Shown piece by piece: positions 1 through 6,651 of a DNA stretch of 8,585 bases (its first letter is position 1; each line of letters starts with the position of its first letter). The notes under the pieces were generated by a model. That model was not told the origin of the DNA and did no database searches. It saw nothing but the letters and a program-made list of their open reading frames with translations. The position numbers were made by a program, and so were the translations under genes. Source of the stretch: Bacteroidales bacterium (GTDB lineage: Bacteria > Bacteroidota > Bacteroidia > Bacteroidales > UBA12077); assembly GCA_030156305.1 (NCBI GenBank), contig JASGMZ010000121.1:1-8585 (forward strand), given 5' to 3'.

Positions 1-1
1 T

Positions 2-1207
2 ACCGAGGGTTTTGTTGGACGCGCAGCAGTACCTTCTGGTGCCTCAACAGGTGTTCATGAAGCAGTTGAACTTCGTGATGGCGATAAATCAAAATTTCTG
101 GGCAAAGGAGTGTTAAAAGCGGTTGAAAATGTTAATACAATTATTAATGATGAATTACAAGGATTTTATGTAGATGATCAAACTGCTATTGATAATGCTT
201 TGATAAAACTCGATGGAACAGAAAATAAAGGAAACCTTGGAGCTAACGCAATGTTAGGCGTTTCGCTTGCGGTAGCAAGAGCTGCTGCAATGGAATATGG
301 TTTGCCTTTGTACCGATATATTGGAGGAGTAAGTGCTAACACACTTCCTATTCCTATGATGAATATTCTCAATGGAGGACAACACGCCGATAACAAAATT
401 GACATCCAGGAGTTTATGATAATGCCTGTTGGGGCTAGCTCTTTTAGCGAAGCCTTAAGAATGGGAGCTGAGGTTTTTCATAACTTAAAAGCGGTGTTAA
501 AAGCTAAAGGACAATCAACAAATGTTGGCGACGAAGGGGGTTTTGCACCTAATCTTTCCTCTAACGAAGAAGCTATTGAGGTTGTTTTAGAAGCAATTGA
601 AAAAGCAGGTTATAAACCTGGCGATGATGTTTTTATTGCTCTTGACCCTGCAGCATCTGAATTCTACGATAAAGATAAAAAAGTTTACCATTTTGAATCT
701 ACCAATGAAGATTTATCTTCAGCTGATATGATTAACTATTGGAAAACATGGGTTGAAAAATATCCAATTCTTTCTATCGAAGATGGTTTAGATGAAGATG
801 ACTGGGATGGCTGGGCTGAATTAACCAAAGTAATTGGTGATAAGGTACAAATTGTAGGTGATGATTTATTCGTAACCAATGTAAAAAGACTTTCGCAAGG
901 AATTGAGAATAATGTTGCTAATTCAATTCTTATTAAGGTAAATCAAATTGGTACGTTAACCGAAACAATAAATGCAATCCGTTTGGCTACTGAAAATTCC
1001 TATACCTCGGTAATTAGCCATCGCTCTGGAGAAACAGAAGATACAACCATTGCGGATTTGGCTGTTGCTTTAAATACCGGATTAATTAAAACCGGTTCTG
1101 CTTCACGTTCCGATCGTATTGCCAAATATAATCAACTGTTAAGAATTGAAGAAGCTTTAGGAAATTCTGCAAGATATTTAGGAAAAGATTTTAAATTCTT
1201 AAAATAA
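2..1207 (+). CDS. eno: Enolase (2-phosphoglycerate dehydratase), 5' end outside the window
   Basis: Enolase interconverts 2-phosphoglycerate and phosphoenolpyruvate in cytoplasmic glycolysis and gluconeogenesis. The reading frame is open from the window edge and gives 401 residues ending in TAA. Against E. coli enolase, recalled from memory, about 28 N-terminal residues are missing, so the true start lies upstream. The GTG at 110 is internal, because the conserved PSGASTG loop and the ELRDGDKSKFLGKGV block are encoded before it. Visible signatures: HADNKIDIQEFM; GDEGGFAPN with the catalytic Glu at 533-535; ALDPAASEFY, SIEDGLDE and GDDLFVTN, which carry the Mg2+ ligands; ILIKVNQIGTLTET with the catalytic Lys at 935-937; and SHRSGETED. 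All catalytic positions are intact. The gene ends about 20 bp before an intrinsic terminator and appears transcriptionally separate from what follows. Identification is essentially certain. Confidence 0.98.
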   Translation, partial: TEGFVGRAAVPSGASTGVHEAVELRDGDKSKFLGKGVLKAVENVNTIINDELQGFYVDDQTAIDNALIKLDGTENKGNLGANAMLGVSLAVARAAAMEYGLPLYRYIGGVSANTLPIPMMNILNGGQHADNKIDIQEFMIMPVGASSFSEALRMGAEVFHNLKAVLKAKGQSTNVGDEGGFAPNLSSNEEAIEVVLEAIEKAGYKPGDDVFIALDPAASEFYDKDKKVYHFESTNEDLSSADMINYWKTWVEKYPILSIEDGLDEDDWDGWAELTKVIGDKVQIVGDDLFVTNVKRLSQGIENNVANSILIKVNQIGTLTETINAIRLATENSYTSVISHRSGETEDTTIADLAVALNTGLIKTGSASRSDRIAKYNQLLRIEEALGNSARYLGKDFKFLK

Positions 1208-1227
1208 AATTTTTTTAATGTAATCGT

Positions 1228-1269
1228 AAAGGTTGGTTCCTGGATAGAGAACCAACCTTTTTATTTTTT
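1228..1269 (+). terminator. Rho-independent terminator of enolase
   Basis: A perfect 12-bp stem (AAAGGTTGGTTC at 1228-1239 pairs with GAACCAACCTTT at 1249-1260) closes a 9-nt loop and runs straight into a T-rich tract (TTTTTATTTTTT, 1258-1269). It begins 20 bp after the enolase stop codon. GC-containing stem plus U-tract is the classic intrinsic-terminator layout and should isolate enolase from the downstream decarboxylase gene. Confidence 0.92.
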
Positions 1270-1277
1270 GTTAAATC

Positions 1278-1309
1278 TTTAAACACTACAATTCTTTTTT
1301 GTATATTTC
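1278..1309 (+). promoter_or_regulatory. Weak candidate promoter for the UbiD-family gene
   Basis: TTTA (1278-1281), a 20-nt spacer and TATATTTC (1302-1309) resemble the Bacteroidetes -33 TTTG / -7 TAnnTTTG pattern with one mismatch in each box. It lies after the enolase terminator, and transcription would start about 20 nt before the ATG at 1335. The region is so AT-rich that a chance match is quite possible. It is listed mainly because the gene needs its own promoter after such a strong terminator. Confidence 0.25.
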
Positions 1310-1334
1310 ATTTTTACTGATTTAAAATTATACT

Positions 1335-3236
1335 ATGTCATTTCAATCATTAAATCAATTTATAGAGCGATTAGAAGAAAAAGGCCAATTGGTAAGGGTT
1401 ACCCAAAAGGTAAATCCTGAATTGGAAATTACAGAAATTACCGACCGTGTTTCAAAACAATCGGATGGGGGCAAAGCCTTGTTGTTCGAGAATACCGGAA
1501 CAAGGTTCCCTGTATTAATGAATGCAATGGGCTCTGAAAAAAGAATGGAATTAGCCCTGGGAGTAAATAATTTGGATGATATTGGCAAAGAGTTAGAACG
1601 TTTGTTTGTTGATTTTTCATCACCCAAAAACAGTATTATTGAGAAATTAAAAATGCTTCCTAAGTTATCGGGTATTGCCTCATGGATGCCTAAGTTAGTT
1701 AAAGGTAAAGGTAAATGTCAGGAAATTATTCATCACGATCCGGATTTATCCATTCTTCCGGTATTAAAATGTTGGCCCGAGGATGGAGGGCCGTTTGTTA
1801 CTTTGCCAATGGTTATCACTAAAGATCCGGTTACGGAGATTAGAAATGTGGGAATGTACAGAATGCAGATTTTTGAAAAAAATCTTACCGGAATGCACTG
1901 GCATAAGCATAAAGTAGGAGCGAGACATTTTGCTGAATACAAACGGTTAGGTAGAAAAATGCCTGTTGCTGTTGCTTTAGGTGGAGATCCGGCTTATACT
2001 TATTCTGCTACAGCCCCTGTTCCGGATAATATTGATGAATATATACTTGCAGGGTTCTTACGAAAAAAAAGCGTTGAACTGGTTAAATGTATTACACAAG
2101 ATATTGAAGTGCCCAAAGATGCTGATATTATTATTGAAGGCTATATCGATCCTGAAGAAGAATTTATTTGGGAAGGCCCTTTTGGTGACCATACCGGGTT
2201 TTATTCTTTGGCCGATTGGTATCCAATGTTTCATGTTACTTGTATTACTCACCGTAAGGATGCAGTTTATCCGGCAACGATTGTGGGTGTTCCCCCAATG
2301 GAAGATGCCTGGATTGGAAAAGCTACAGAACGAATTTTTCTCGCCCCTATAAAAATGGCTATTTTACCTGAAGTTATTGATTACGATCTCCCCTTTGCAG
2401 GTGTTGCTCATAATATAGCAATTGTTAAAATAAATAAGGCCTATCCCGGGCAGGCGCTTAAGGTAATGAATGCTTTATGGGGCGCTGGACAGATGATGTT
2501 TAATAAGATATTGATTGTTGTAGATCAAAACGTTGATATTCATCAATATCACCAACTAATAGAAATTGTAATAGATAATATCAATCCATCTGCTGATTTC
2601 CATTTTATGCAAGGCCCGCTGGATATTTTAGATCATTCTTCTTCAAAAATGGCTTTTGGCAGTAAAATGGGAATTGATGCAACTACGAAATTTGATGAGG
2701 AGTTGGCTGGTGTTATTGAAAATAATGATAATGAGTCATTAAATATTGAAGCTATTAAAGATGAATTTGTCGAAATTGTTGATGCTAATTTATTTTTAGC
2801 TACAAAGTTTGGTGTTTTAATCCTGTCGGTTAAAAAGAAAGATAAAACCCATATTGAAAACCTGGTTAAAAAATTATTTCAAAGCGAGGAGTTTAAACAC
2901 ATTAAAATGTGTGTTCTGGTTGATGATGTGGTAGATGTGTCCGATTGGAATTTGATATTATGGATTGCCTCAGGGAATATAGACCCTAAAAGAGATTCAA
3001 TCATTTTATCAAAACAAAATAATACTCATTCGTGTATTTTTATTGATGCAACAAGAAAAAGAAAAGGGAAAGATAATTTTAAAAGAGACTGGCCAAATAT
3101 TGTTAGTTCAAGTTTGCATACGATAAAAATGGTTGACGAAAAATGGAATAAATATAATATTGGCGAATTTATACCATCTCCTTCGTTAAAATATCAGAAA
3201 ATGTTATATAGTGGAGGAGCAATAGCTGGAGAATAA
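1335..3236 (+). CDS. Long-form UbiD-family prenyl-FMN decarboxylase, probably menaquinone biosynthesis
   Basis: The 633-residue product is a UbiD-type (de)carboxylase. The family removes carboxylates from aromatic or unsaturated acids using prenylated FMN made by a UbiX partner, which is not in this window. Visible active-site elements, placed against E. coli UbiD from memory: RNVGMYRMQ (170-178) with the metal ligand Asn171 and catalytic Arg176; GMHWHKHKVG (186-195); the metal ligand Glu235; and EGPFGDHTGFYS (280-291) with Glu280 and the proton donor Asp285. This is an intact E-R-D triad. FGSKMGIDATTK (441-452) matches the UbiD C-terminal signature. At 633 residues it is much longer than E. 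coli UbiD (497). Similar long forms are annotated as menaquinone decarboxylases of the SCO4490/HP1476 type. The extra length is a second copy of the C-terminal segment (about 494-588). The ATG is the only start fitting the conserved N-terminus, and no Shine-Dalgarno precedes it. Family is certain; exact substrate is not. Confidence 0.93.
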   Translation: MSFQSLNQFIERLEEKGQLVRVTQKVNPELEITEITDRVSKQSDGGKALLFENTGTRFPVLMNAMGSEKRMELALGVNNLDDIGKELERLFVDFSSPKNSIIEKLKMLPKLSGIASWMPKLVKGKGKCQEIIHHDPDLSILPVLKCWPEDGGPFVTLPMVITKDPVTEIRNVGMYRMQIFEKNLTGMHWHKHKVGARHFAEYKRLGRKMPVAVALGGDPAYTYSATAPVPDNIDEYILAGFLRKKSVELVKCITQDIEVPKDADIIIEGYIDPEEEFIWEGPFGDHTGFYSLADWYPMFHVTCITHRKDAVYPATIVGVPPMEDAWIGKATERIFLAPIKMAILPEVIDYDLPFAGVAHNIAIVKINKAYPGQALKVMNALWGAGQMMFNKILIVVDQNVDIHQYHQLIEIVIDNINPSADFHFMQGPLDILDHSSSKMAFGSKMGIDATTKFDEELAGVIENNDNESLNIEAIKDEFVEIVDANLFLATKFGVLILSVKKKDKTHIENLVKKLFQSEEFKHIKMCVLVDDVVDVSDWNLILWIASGNIDPKRDSIILSKQNNTHSCIFIDATRKRKGKDNFKRDWPNIVSSSLHTIKMVDEKWNKYNIGEFIPSPSLKYQKMLYSGGAIAGE

Positions 3237-3267
3237 ACTTAAAGTAAATTTAATCTAAACATAAACC

Positions 3268-3298
3268 TTTGCTTTATACCGAATATATATTAAATTAG
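3268..3298 (+). promoter_or_regulatory. Bacteroidetes-type promoter candidate for the propeller-phosphatase gene
   Basis: TTTG at 3268-3271, exactly 19 nt, then TAAATTAG at 3291-3298 matches the -33 TTTG / -7 TAnnTTTG consensus of the Bacteroidetes primary sigma factor at all but one position. If used, transcription would begin around 3303-3305, leaving a leader of only about 4-6 nt before the ATG at 3309. The short leader is a point against it. Read-through from the decarboxylase gene 72 bp upstream is the alternative, since no convincing terminator separates the two. Confidence 0.42.
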
Positions 3299-3308
3299 CA
3301 ATATATAA

Positions 3309-6300
3309 ATGAAGCGTATTAAATACATATTGCTTTCCTTAATCATAGGGTTTTCCCCACTCTTTTATCTTGGAGCTATTTATGGACAGCTCCTAAATGT
3401 AAAACATTTTACCATTGAAGATGGCTTGTCGCAAACAAGTGTTCAATGCCTTATGCAAGATCGTGTGGGTTTTTTATGGATTGGAACCCAGGATGGTTTA
3501 AACAAATATGACGGATATTCATTTCTTCGTTTTAAAAACGATCCATCCGATACAACCACTATTTCAAATAATTATATTCATTGTATTTATGAAGATAATG
3601 AAAATAATATTTGGGTAGGAACCAATTACGGACTTAATAAATTTGACGCAGAAAGGCAGATATTTATTAGATATTTAAAAGATGATGCTGATCCTAACAC
3701 TATACCAGAAGATGAAGTTTACGCTATATTTCAGGATAAAAAAGGTTTTATTTGGCTCAAAACGGAAAGATTCTTAAGTCGCTTAAATCCTAAAACCGGT
3801 AAATTCAGGCATTACGAACATTTTAATGATATATTTAGTTTTATTTCGGTAGATGCTAAATTTTCAATTTTTGAAGATCATAAAAATCAACTTTGGGTAG
3901 GAACCAAAGATGGGTTAAATTATTTTGATCGAGAGCTTGAAATATTTAAACGTTATAGCCATGACCCTAACAATAAAAAATCATTAAGTAGCAACCGGAT
4001 AAAAGTTATTTTTGAAGATAGTAAGCATAATTTATGGATAGGGACAAAGAATGGACTTAACCGGTTTAATTGGGATGATGAAAATTTTACCCGCTTTTTT
4101 AATGATTCCAAAAAAACAAATCGCATCAGTAATAATGTTATTAATGATATTTTTGAAGATTCTGAAGGGAACTTATGGATTGCTACTGATGATGGATTAA
4201 GTAGATTTAACCGTGAAACGAATCAATTTAATGTTTATAGCGAGTTTAAATTTGAAAATAATATAATCCTTACAACTTCAATCACATCAATTATTGAAGA
4301 TAGAACCGGAATTTTATGGATGGGTACATTTCAGGGTTTAATAAAAATAGAAAAAGGAAAGAAAAAGTTTAATCTTTATGCAAAAAACAAAAAAGGAGAA
4401 TCGTTATTTTCAAATAATTACATAGCATCAATTTTTACAGATAATGATAGTATCATTTGGGTGGGAACCTGGGGAACAGGTTTGCATATTTTTAACCGAA
4501 AAACAAATAAAGTCACTCGTTATTTTACAGGCAATAGTTCGTTAAAGAACGATTTTGTGCATAAAATCTTTAAAAGTAGAAATGGTGTTTATTGGTTGGG
4601 CACACAGGATGGGATTAGTTTCTTTAATCAGGAAAACAAAACATTTTCGGAGTTTGAGGATAAAGAAATTATCCAGATGATGAACAAAAACAGAATTTAT
4701 GATATCGTCGAATCTGATTCGGCTAATTATTGGATTGCGACAAAATATGGGTTACATAATATCCAGAATAACTCTCTCGTTAAAAGTTATATTGCTACTG
4801 AAGAAAATAAAAATACAATAAGTTCCAATCTTGTATATGACCTTTTACTCGATTCCAAAAATAATCTTTGGATTGCTACCGATTATGGATTAAATAAGCT
4901 CAATTTATCATCCGGAAATATTGTTCAATATTTTAAACCAAAGGCTCAATGTAATGATTGTTTAAGTTCAAATGAAATTCTATGCTTATATGAGGATACC
5001 GCAAATCAAGTGTTGTGGTTGGGTACAGTGGCAGGATTAAATAAAATGGATTTAAAAACCGAGCGATTTACAGTTTATACAGAAAAAGACGGATTGCCAA
5101 ATAATCTAATCTATTCTATTTTAGCCGATGATGATGGGAATTTATGGATGAGTACCAATCGAGGATTATCTAAATTTAATCCTAAAGATAAATCTTTTAG
5201 TAATTTTGGCGTTTCAGACGGGTTACAAGATTCTGAATTTAATCATGGTGCTTGTTTTAAATCATCATCAAACGAAATGTTTTTCGGAGGAATTGCCGGA
5301 TTTAATTCTTTTTATCCGGATTCAATTCAAATAAACGAGATTGTTCCCAATATTGCTATTACCTCAATTGAGCTATTAGCAAATGATAAGCTTCAACAAA
5401 TAACCATTGGGAAAAATAATCGTATCAGGATCCCTTATAAAAATAATCTTATTACCATAGAGTTTGCTGCACTTGATTTTACAAATCCTGAAAAGAATAA
5501 TTATGCCTATAAGATGGAAGGGATTGAGGAAGAATGGATAAATCTTGGCAATAGGAGGTATGCCTCATTTTCAAATTTGTCGCCTGGCGAATATACATTT
5601 AGGGTAAAAGGATCGAATAGCGATTATGTGTGGAATGAAGAAGGGGCAACCTTAGAGATTGAAGTTTTAACGCCATTTTGGAGAACTAAGCTGGCCTTTG
5701 CATTTTATATTTTATTAATTCTTTTTTCAATATACTGGATTTTTCAATACAGAACTAAAACACTACGAAAGTCAAATCAGGAGTTAAAAGAAAAAGAGTT
5801 AATTGCTCAACAGGTTGCCAAGCAAAAAGAAGAGCTTAGCATTAAAAATAAAAGTATTACCGACAGCATTGTTTATGCAAAAAGAATTCAAGAAGCACTC
5901 ATGCCCTCTTTAAGATACTTTAAATCCTTACTCCCTTCAACATTTATATTATATAAACCTAAAGATATTGTTAGTGGAGATTTTTACTGGATAAATATTA
6001 AAGATGATAAAATATTTATTGCCGTTGTAGATTGCACCGGGCATGGTGTACCTGGTGCGTTTATGTCTATCATTGGCTTTGAACTTCTACGAAATATAAC
6101 TGACGACCAGAAGATTGACGAAGCAGATAAGATTTTAGAGGAGTTAAATAGAGGAGTATCTATTACTTTTGGAAAAGAATCTGAAAATGTTCGATTAAAA
6201 GATGGGATGGATATTGCGCTTTGTGTTATTGATAAGAAAAAAGCTGAGCTAGAATTTGCAGGTGCTTTTCGTCCTCTGTATTTTGTACGTGATAATAAAA

Positions 6301-6617
6301 TTGAAGAAATTCGAGGCGATAGATTTTCGGTAGGATTACTTGAAGATGGGAATCATGAACAAATAAATAAGACCGTGATAAAATTGAAAAAAGATGATAT
6401 TTTTTATCTTTTCTCTGACGGATATGCAGACCAATTTGGCGGGCCTGAAGGGAAAAAATTTAAATATCGACGATTTAGACACCTGCTACTAACTATTCAT
6501 AAATTACCTCTCGAACAACAATTAGCCTACCTCGATAAAAGTTTTGAAGAATGGAAAGGAGAACAGGAACAAGTAGACGATGTGTTAATCGTAGGAATAA
6601 AACCCGAAATAGAATAA
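3309..6617 (+). CDS. Periplasmic two-component-regulator propeller sensor fused to a cytoplasmic SpoIIE/PP2C phosphatase
   Basis: The 1102-residue product is a one-pass membrane signalling protein. Order of parts: signal peptide (1 to about 26, cleavage likely near YG|Q); 14 propeller blades (about 30-670); Y_Y_Y domain (about 725-786); transmembrane helix (about 795-813); coiled coil (about 815-862) ending in the ITDSIVYAKRIQEAL linker common before this phosphatase in Bacteroidota; and a SpoIIE/PP2C domain (about 877-1098). Blade tryptophans are at 57, 102, 149, 196, 243, 290, 337, 384, 429, 475, 521, 570 and 613, with Phe658 in the last blade, mostly 45-47 residues apart. Fourteen blades fit the two seven-bladed propellers of Bacteroides hybrid two-component sensors. 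Phosphatase metal-binding acidic residues are present: Asp891 (SGDFYW), Asp908 (VVDCTGHG), Asp968 (DGMDIAL), Asp1037 (FSDGYAD) and Asp1090/1091. It should therefore dephosphorylate Ser/Thr on a cytoplasmic partner, classically an anti-sigma antagonist. Ligand and partner are unknown. No HAMP, kinase or DNA-binding domain is present. Confidence 0.93.
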   Translation: MKRIKYILLSLIIGFSPLFYLGAIYGQLLNVKHFTIEDGLSQTSVQCLMQDRVGFLWIGTQDGLNKYDGYSFLRFKNDPSDTTTISNNYIHCIYEDNENNIWVGTNYGLNKFDAERQIFIRYLKDDADPNTIPEDEVYAIFQDKKGFIWLKTERFLSRLNPKTGKFRHYEHFNDIFSFISVDAKFSIFEDHKNQLWVGTKDGLNYFDRELEIFKRYSHDPNNKKSLSSNRIKVIFEDSKHNLWIGTKNGLNRFNWDDENFTRFFNDSKKTNRISNNVINDIFEDSEGNLWIATDDGLSRFNRETNQFNVYSEFKFENNIILTTSITSIIEDRTGILWMGTFQGLIKIEKGKKKFNLYAKNKKGESLFSNNYIASIFTDNDSIIWVGTWGTGLHIFNRKTNKVTRYFTGNSSLKNDFVHKIFKSRNGVYWLGTQDGISFFNQENKTFSEFEDKEIIQMMNKNRIYDIVESDSANYWIATKYGLHNIQNNSLVKSYIATEENKNTISSNLVYDLLLDSKNNLWIATDYGLNKLNLSSGNIVQYFKPKAQCNDCLSSNEILCLYEDTANQVLWLGTVAGLNKMDLKTERFTVYTEKDGLPNNLIYSILADDDGNLWMSTNRGLSKFNPKDKSFSNFGVSDGLQDSEFNHGACFKSSSNEMFFGGIAGFNSFYPDSIQINEIVPNIAITSIELLANDKLQQITIGKNNRIRIPYKNNLITIEFAALDFTNPEKNNYAYKMEGIEEEWINLGNRRYASFSNLSPGEYTFRVKGSNSDYVWNEEGATLEIEVLTPFWRTKLAFAFYILLILFSIYWIFQYRTKTLRKSNQELKEKELIAQQVAKQKEELSIKNKSITDSIVYAKRIQEALMPSLRYFKSLLPSTFILYKPKDIVSGDFYWINIKDDKIFIAVVDCTGHGVPGAFMSIIGFELLRNITDDQKIDEADKILEELNRGVSITFGKESENVRLKDGMDIALCVIDKKKAELEFAGAFRPLYFVRDNKIEEIRGDRFSVGLLEDGNHEQINKTVIKLKKDDIFYLFSDGYADQFGGPEGKKFKYRRFRHLLLTIHKLPLEQQLAYLDKSFEEWKGEQEQVDDVLIVGIKPEIE

Positions 6618-6651
6618 AATTAGTTCCAGTATAATAATTAGAACTTCAGGA

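Noticed and set aside
110..1207. Enolase starting at the GTG at 110
   Set aside because: The frame stays open upstream to the window edge and encodes conserved enolase residues (PSGASTG, ELRDGDKS), so the GTG is an internal valine codon.
1355..1942. Minus-strand open frames inside the decarboxylase gene (1355-1627, 1438-1623, 1733-1942)
   Set aside because: They are fully inside a well-conserved UbiD coding sequence, show no recognisable protein character and are best read as antisense shadows.
1981..2352. A 123-codon plus-strand frame overlapping the decarboxylase gene
   Set aside because: It lies in another frame across the UbiD active-site region; the conserved EGPFGDHTG motif shows which frame is real.
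3486..5300. Regularly spaced similar DNA segments resembling a repeat array
   Set aside because: They encode the protein-level propeller blades (about 47 codons apart) and diverge at DNA level; not a CRISPR or satellite repeat.
6622..6645. AGTTC...GAACT inverted repeat between the convergent genes
   Set aside because: Only 5 bp with a 14-nt loop and no T-tract on either side; too weak to call a terminator.
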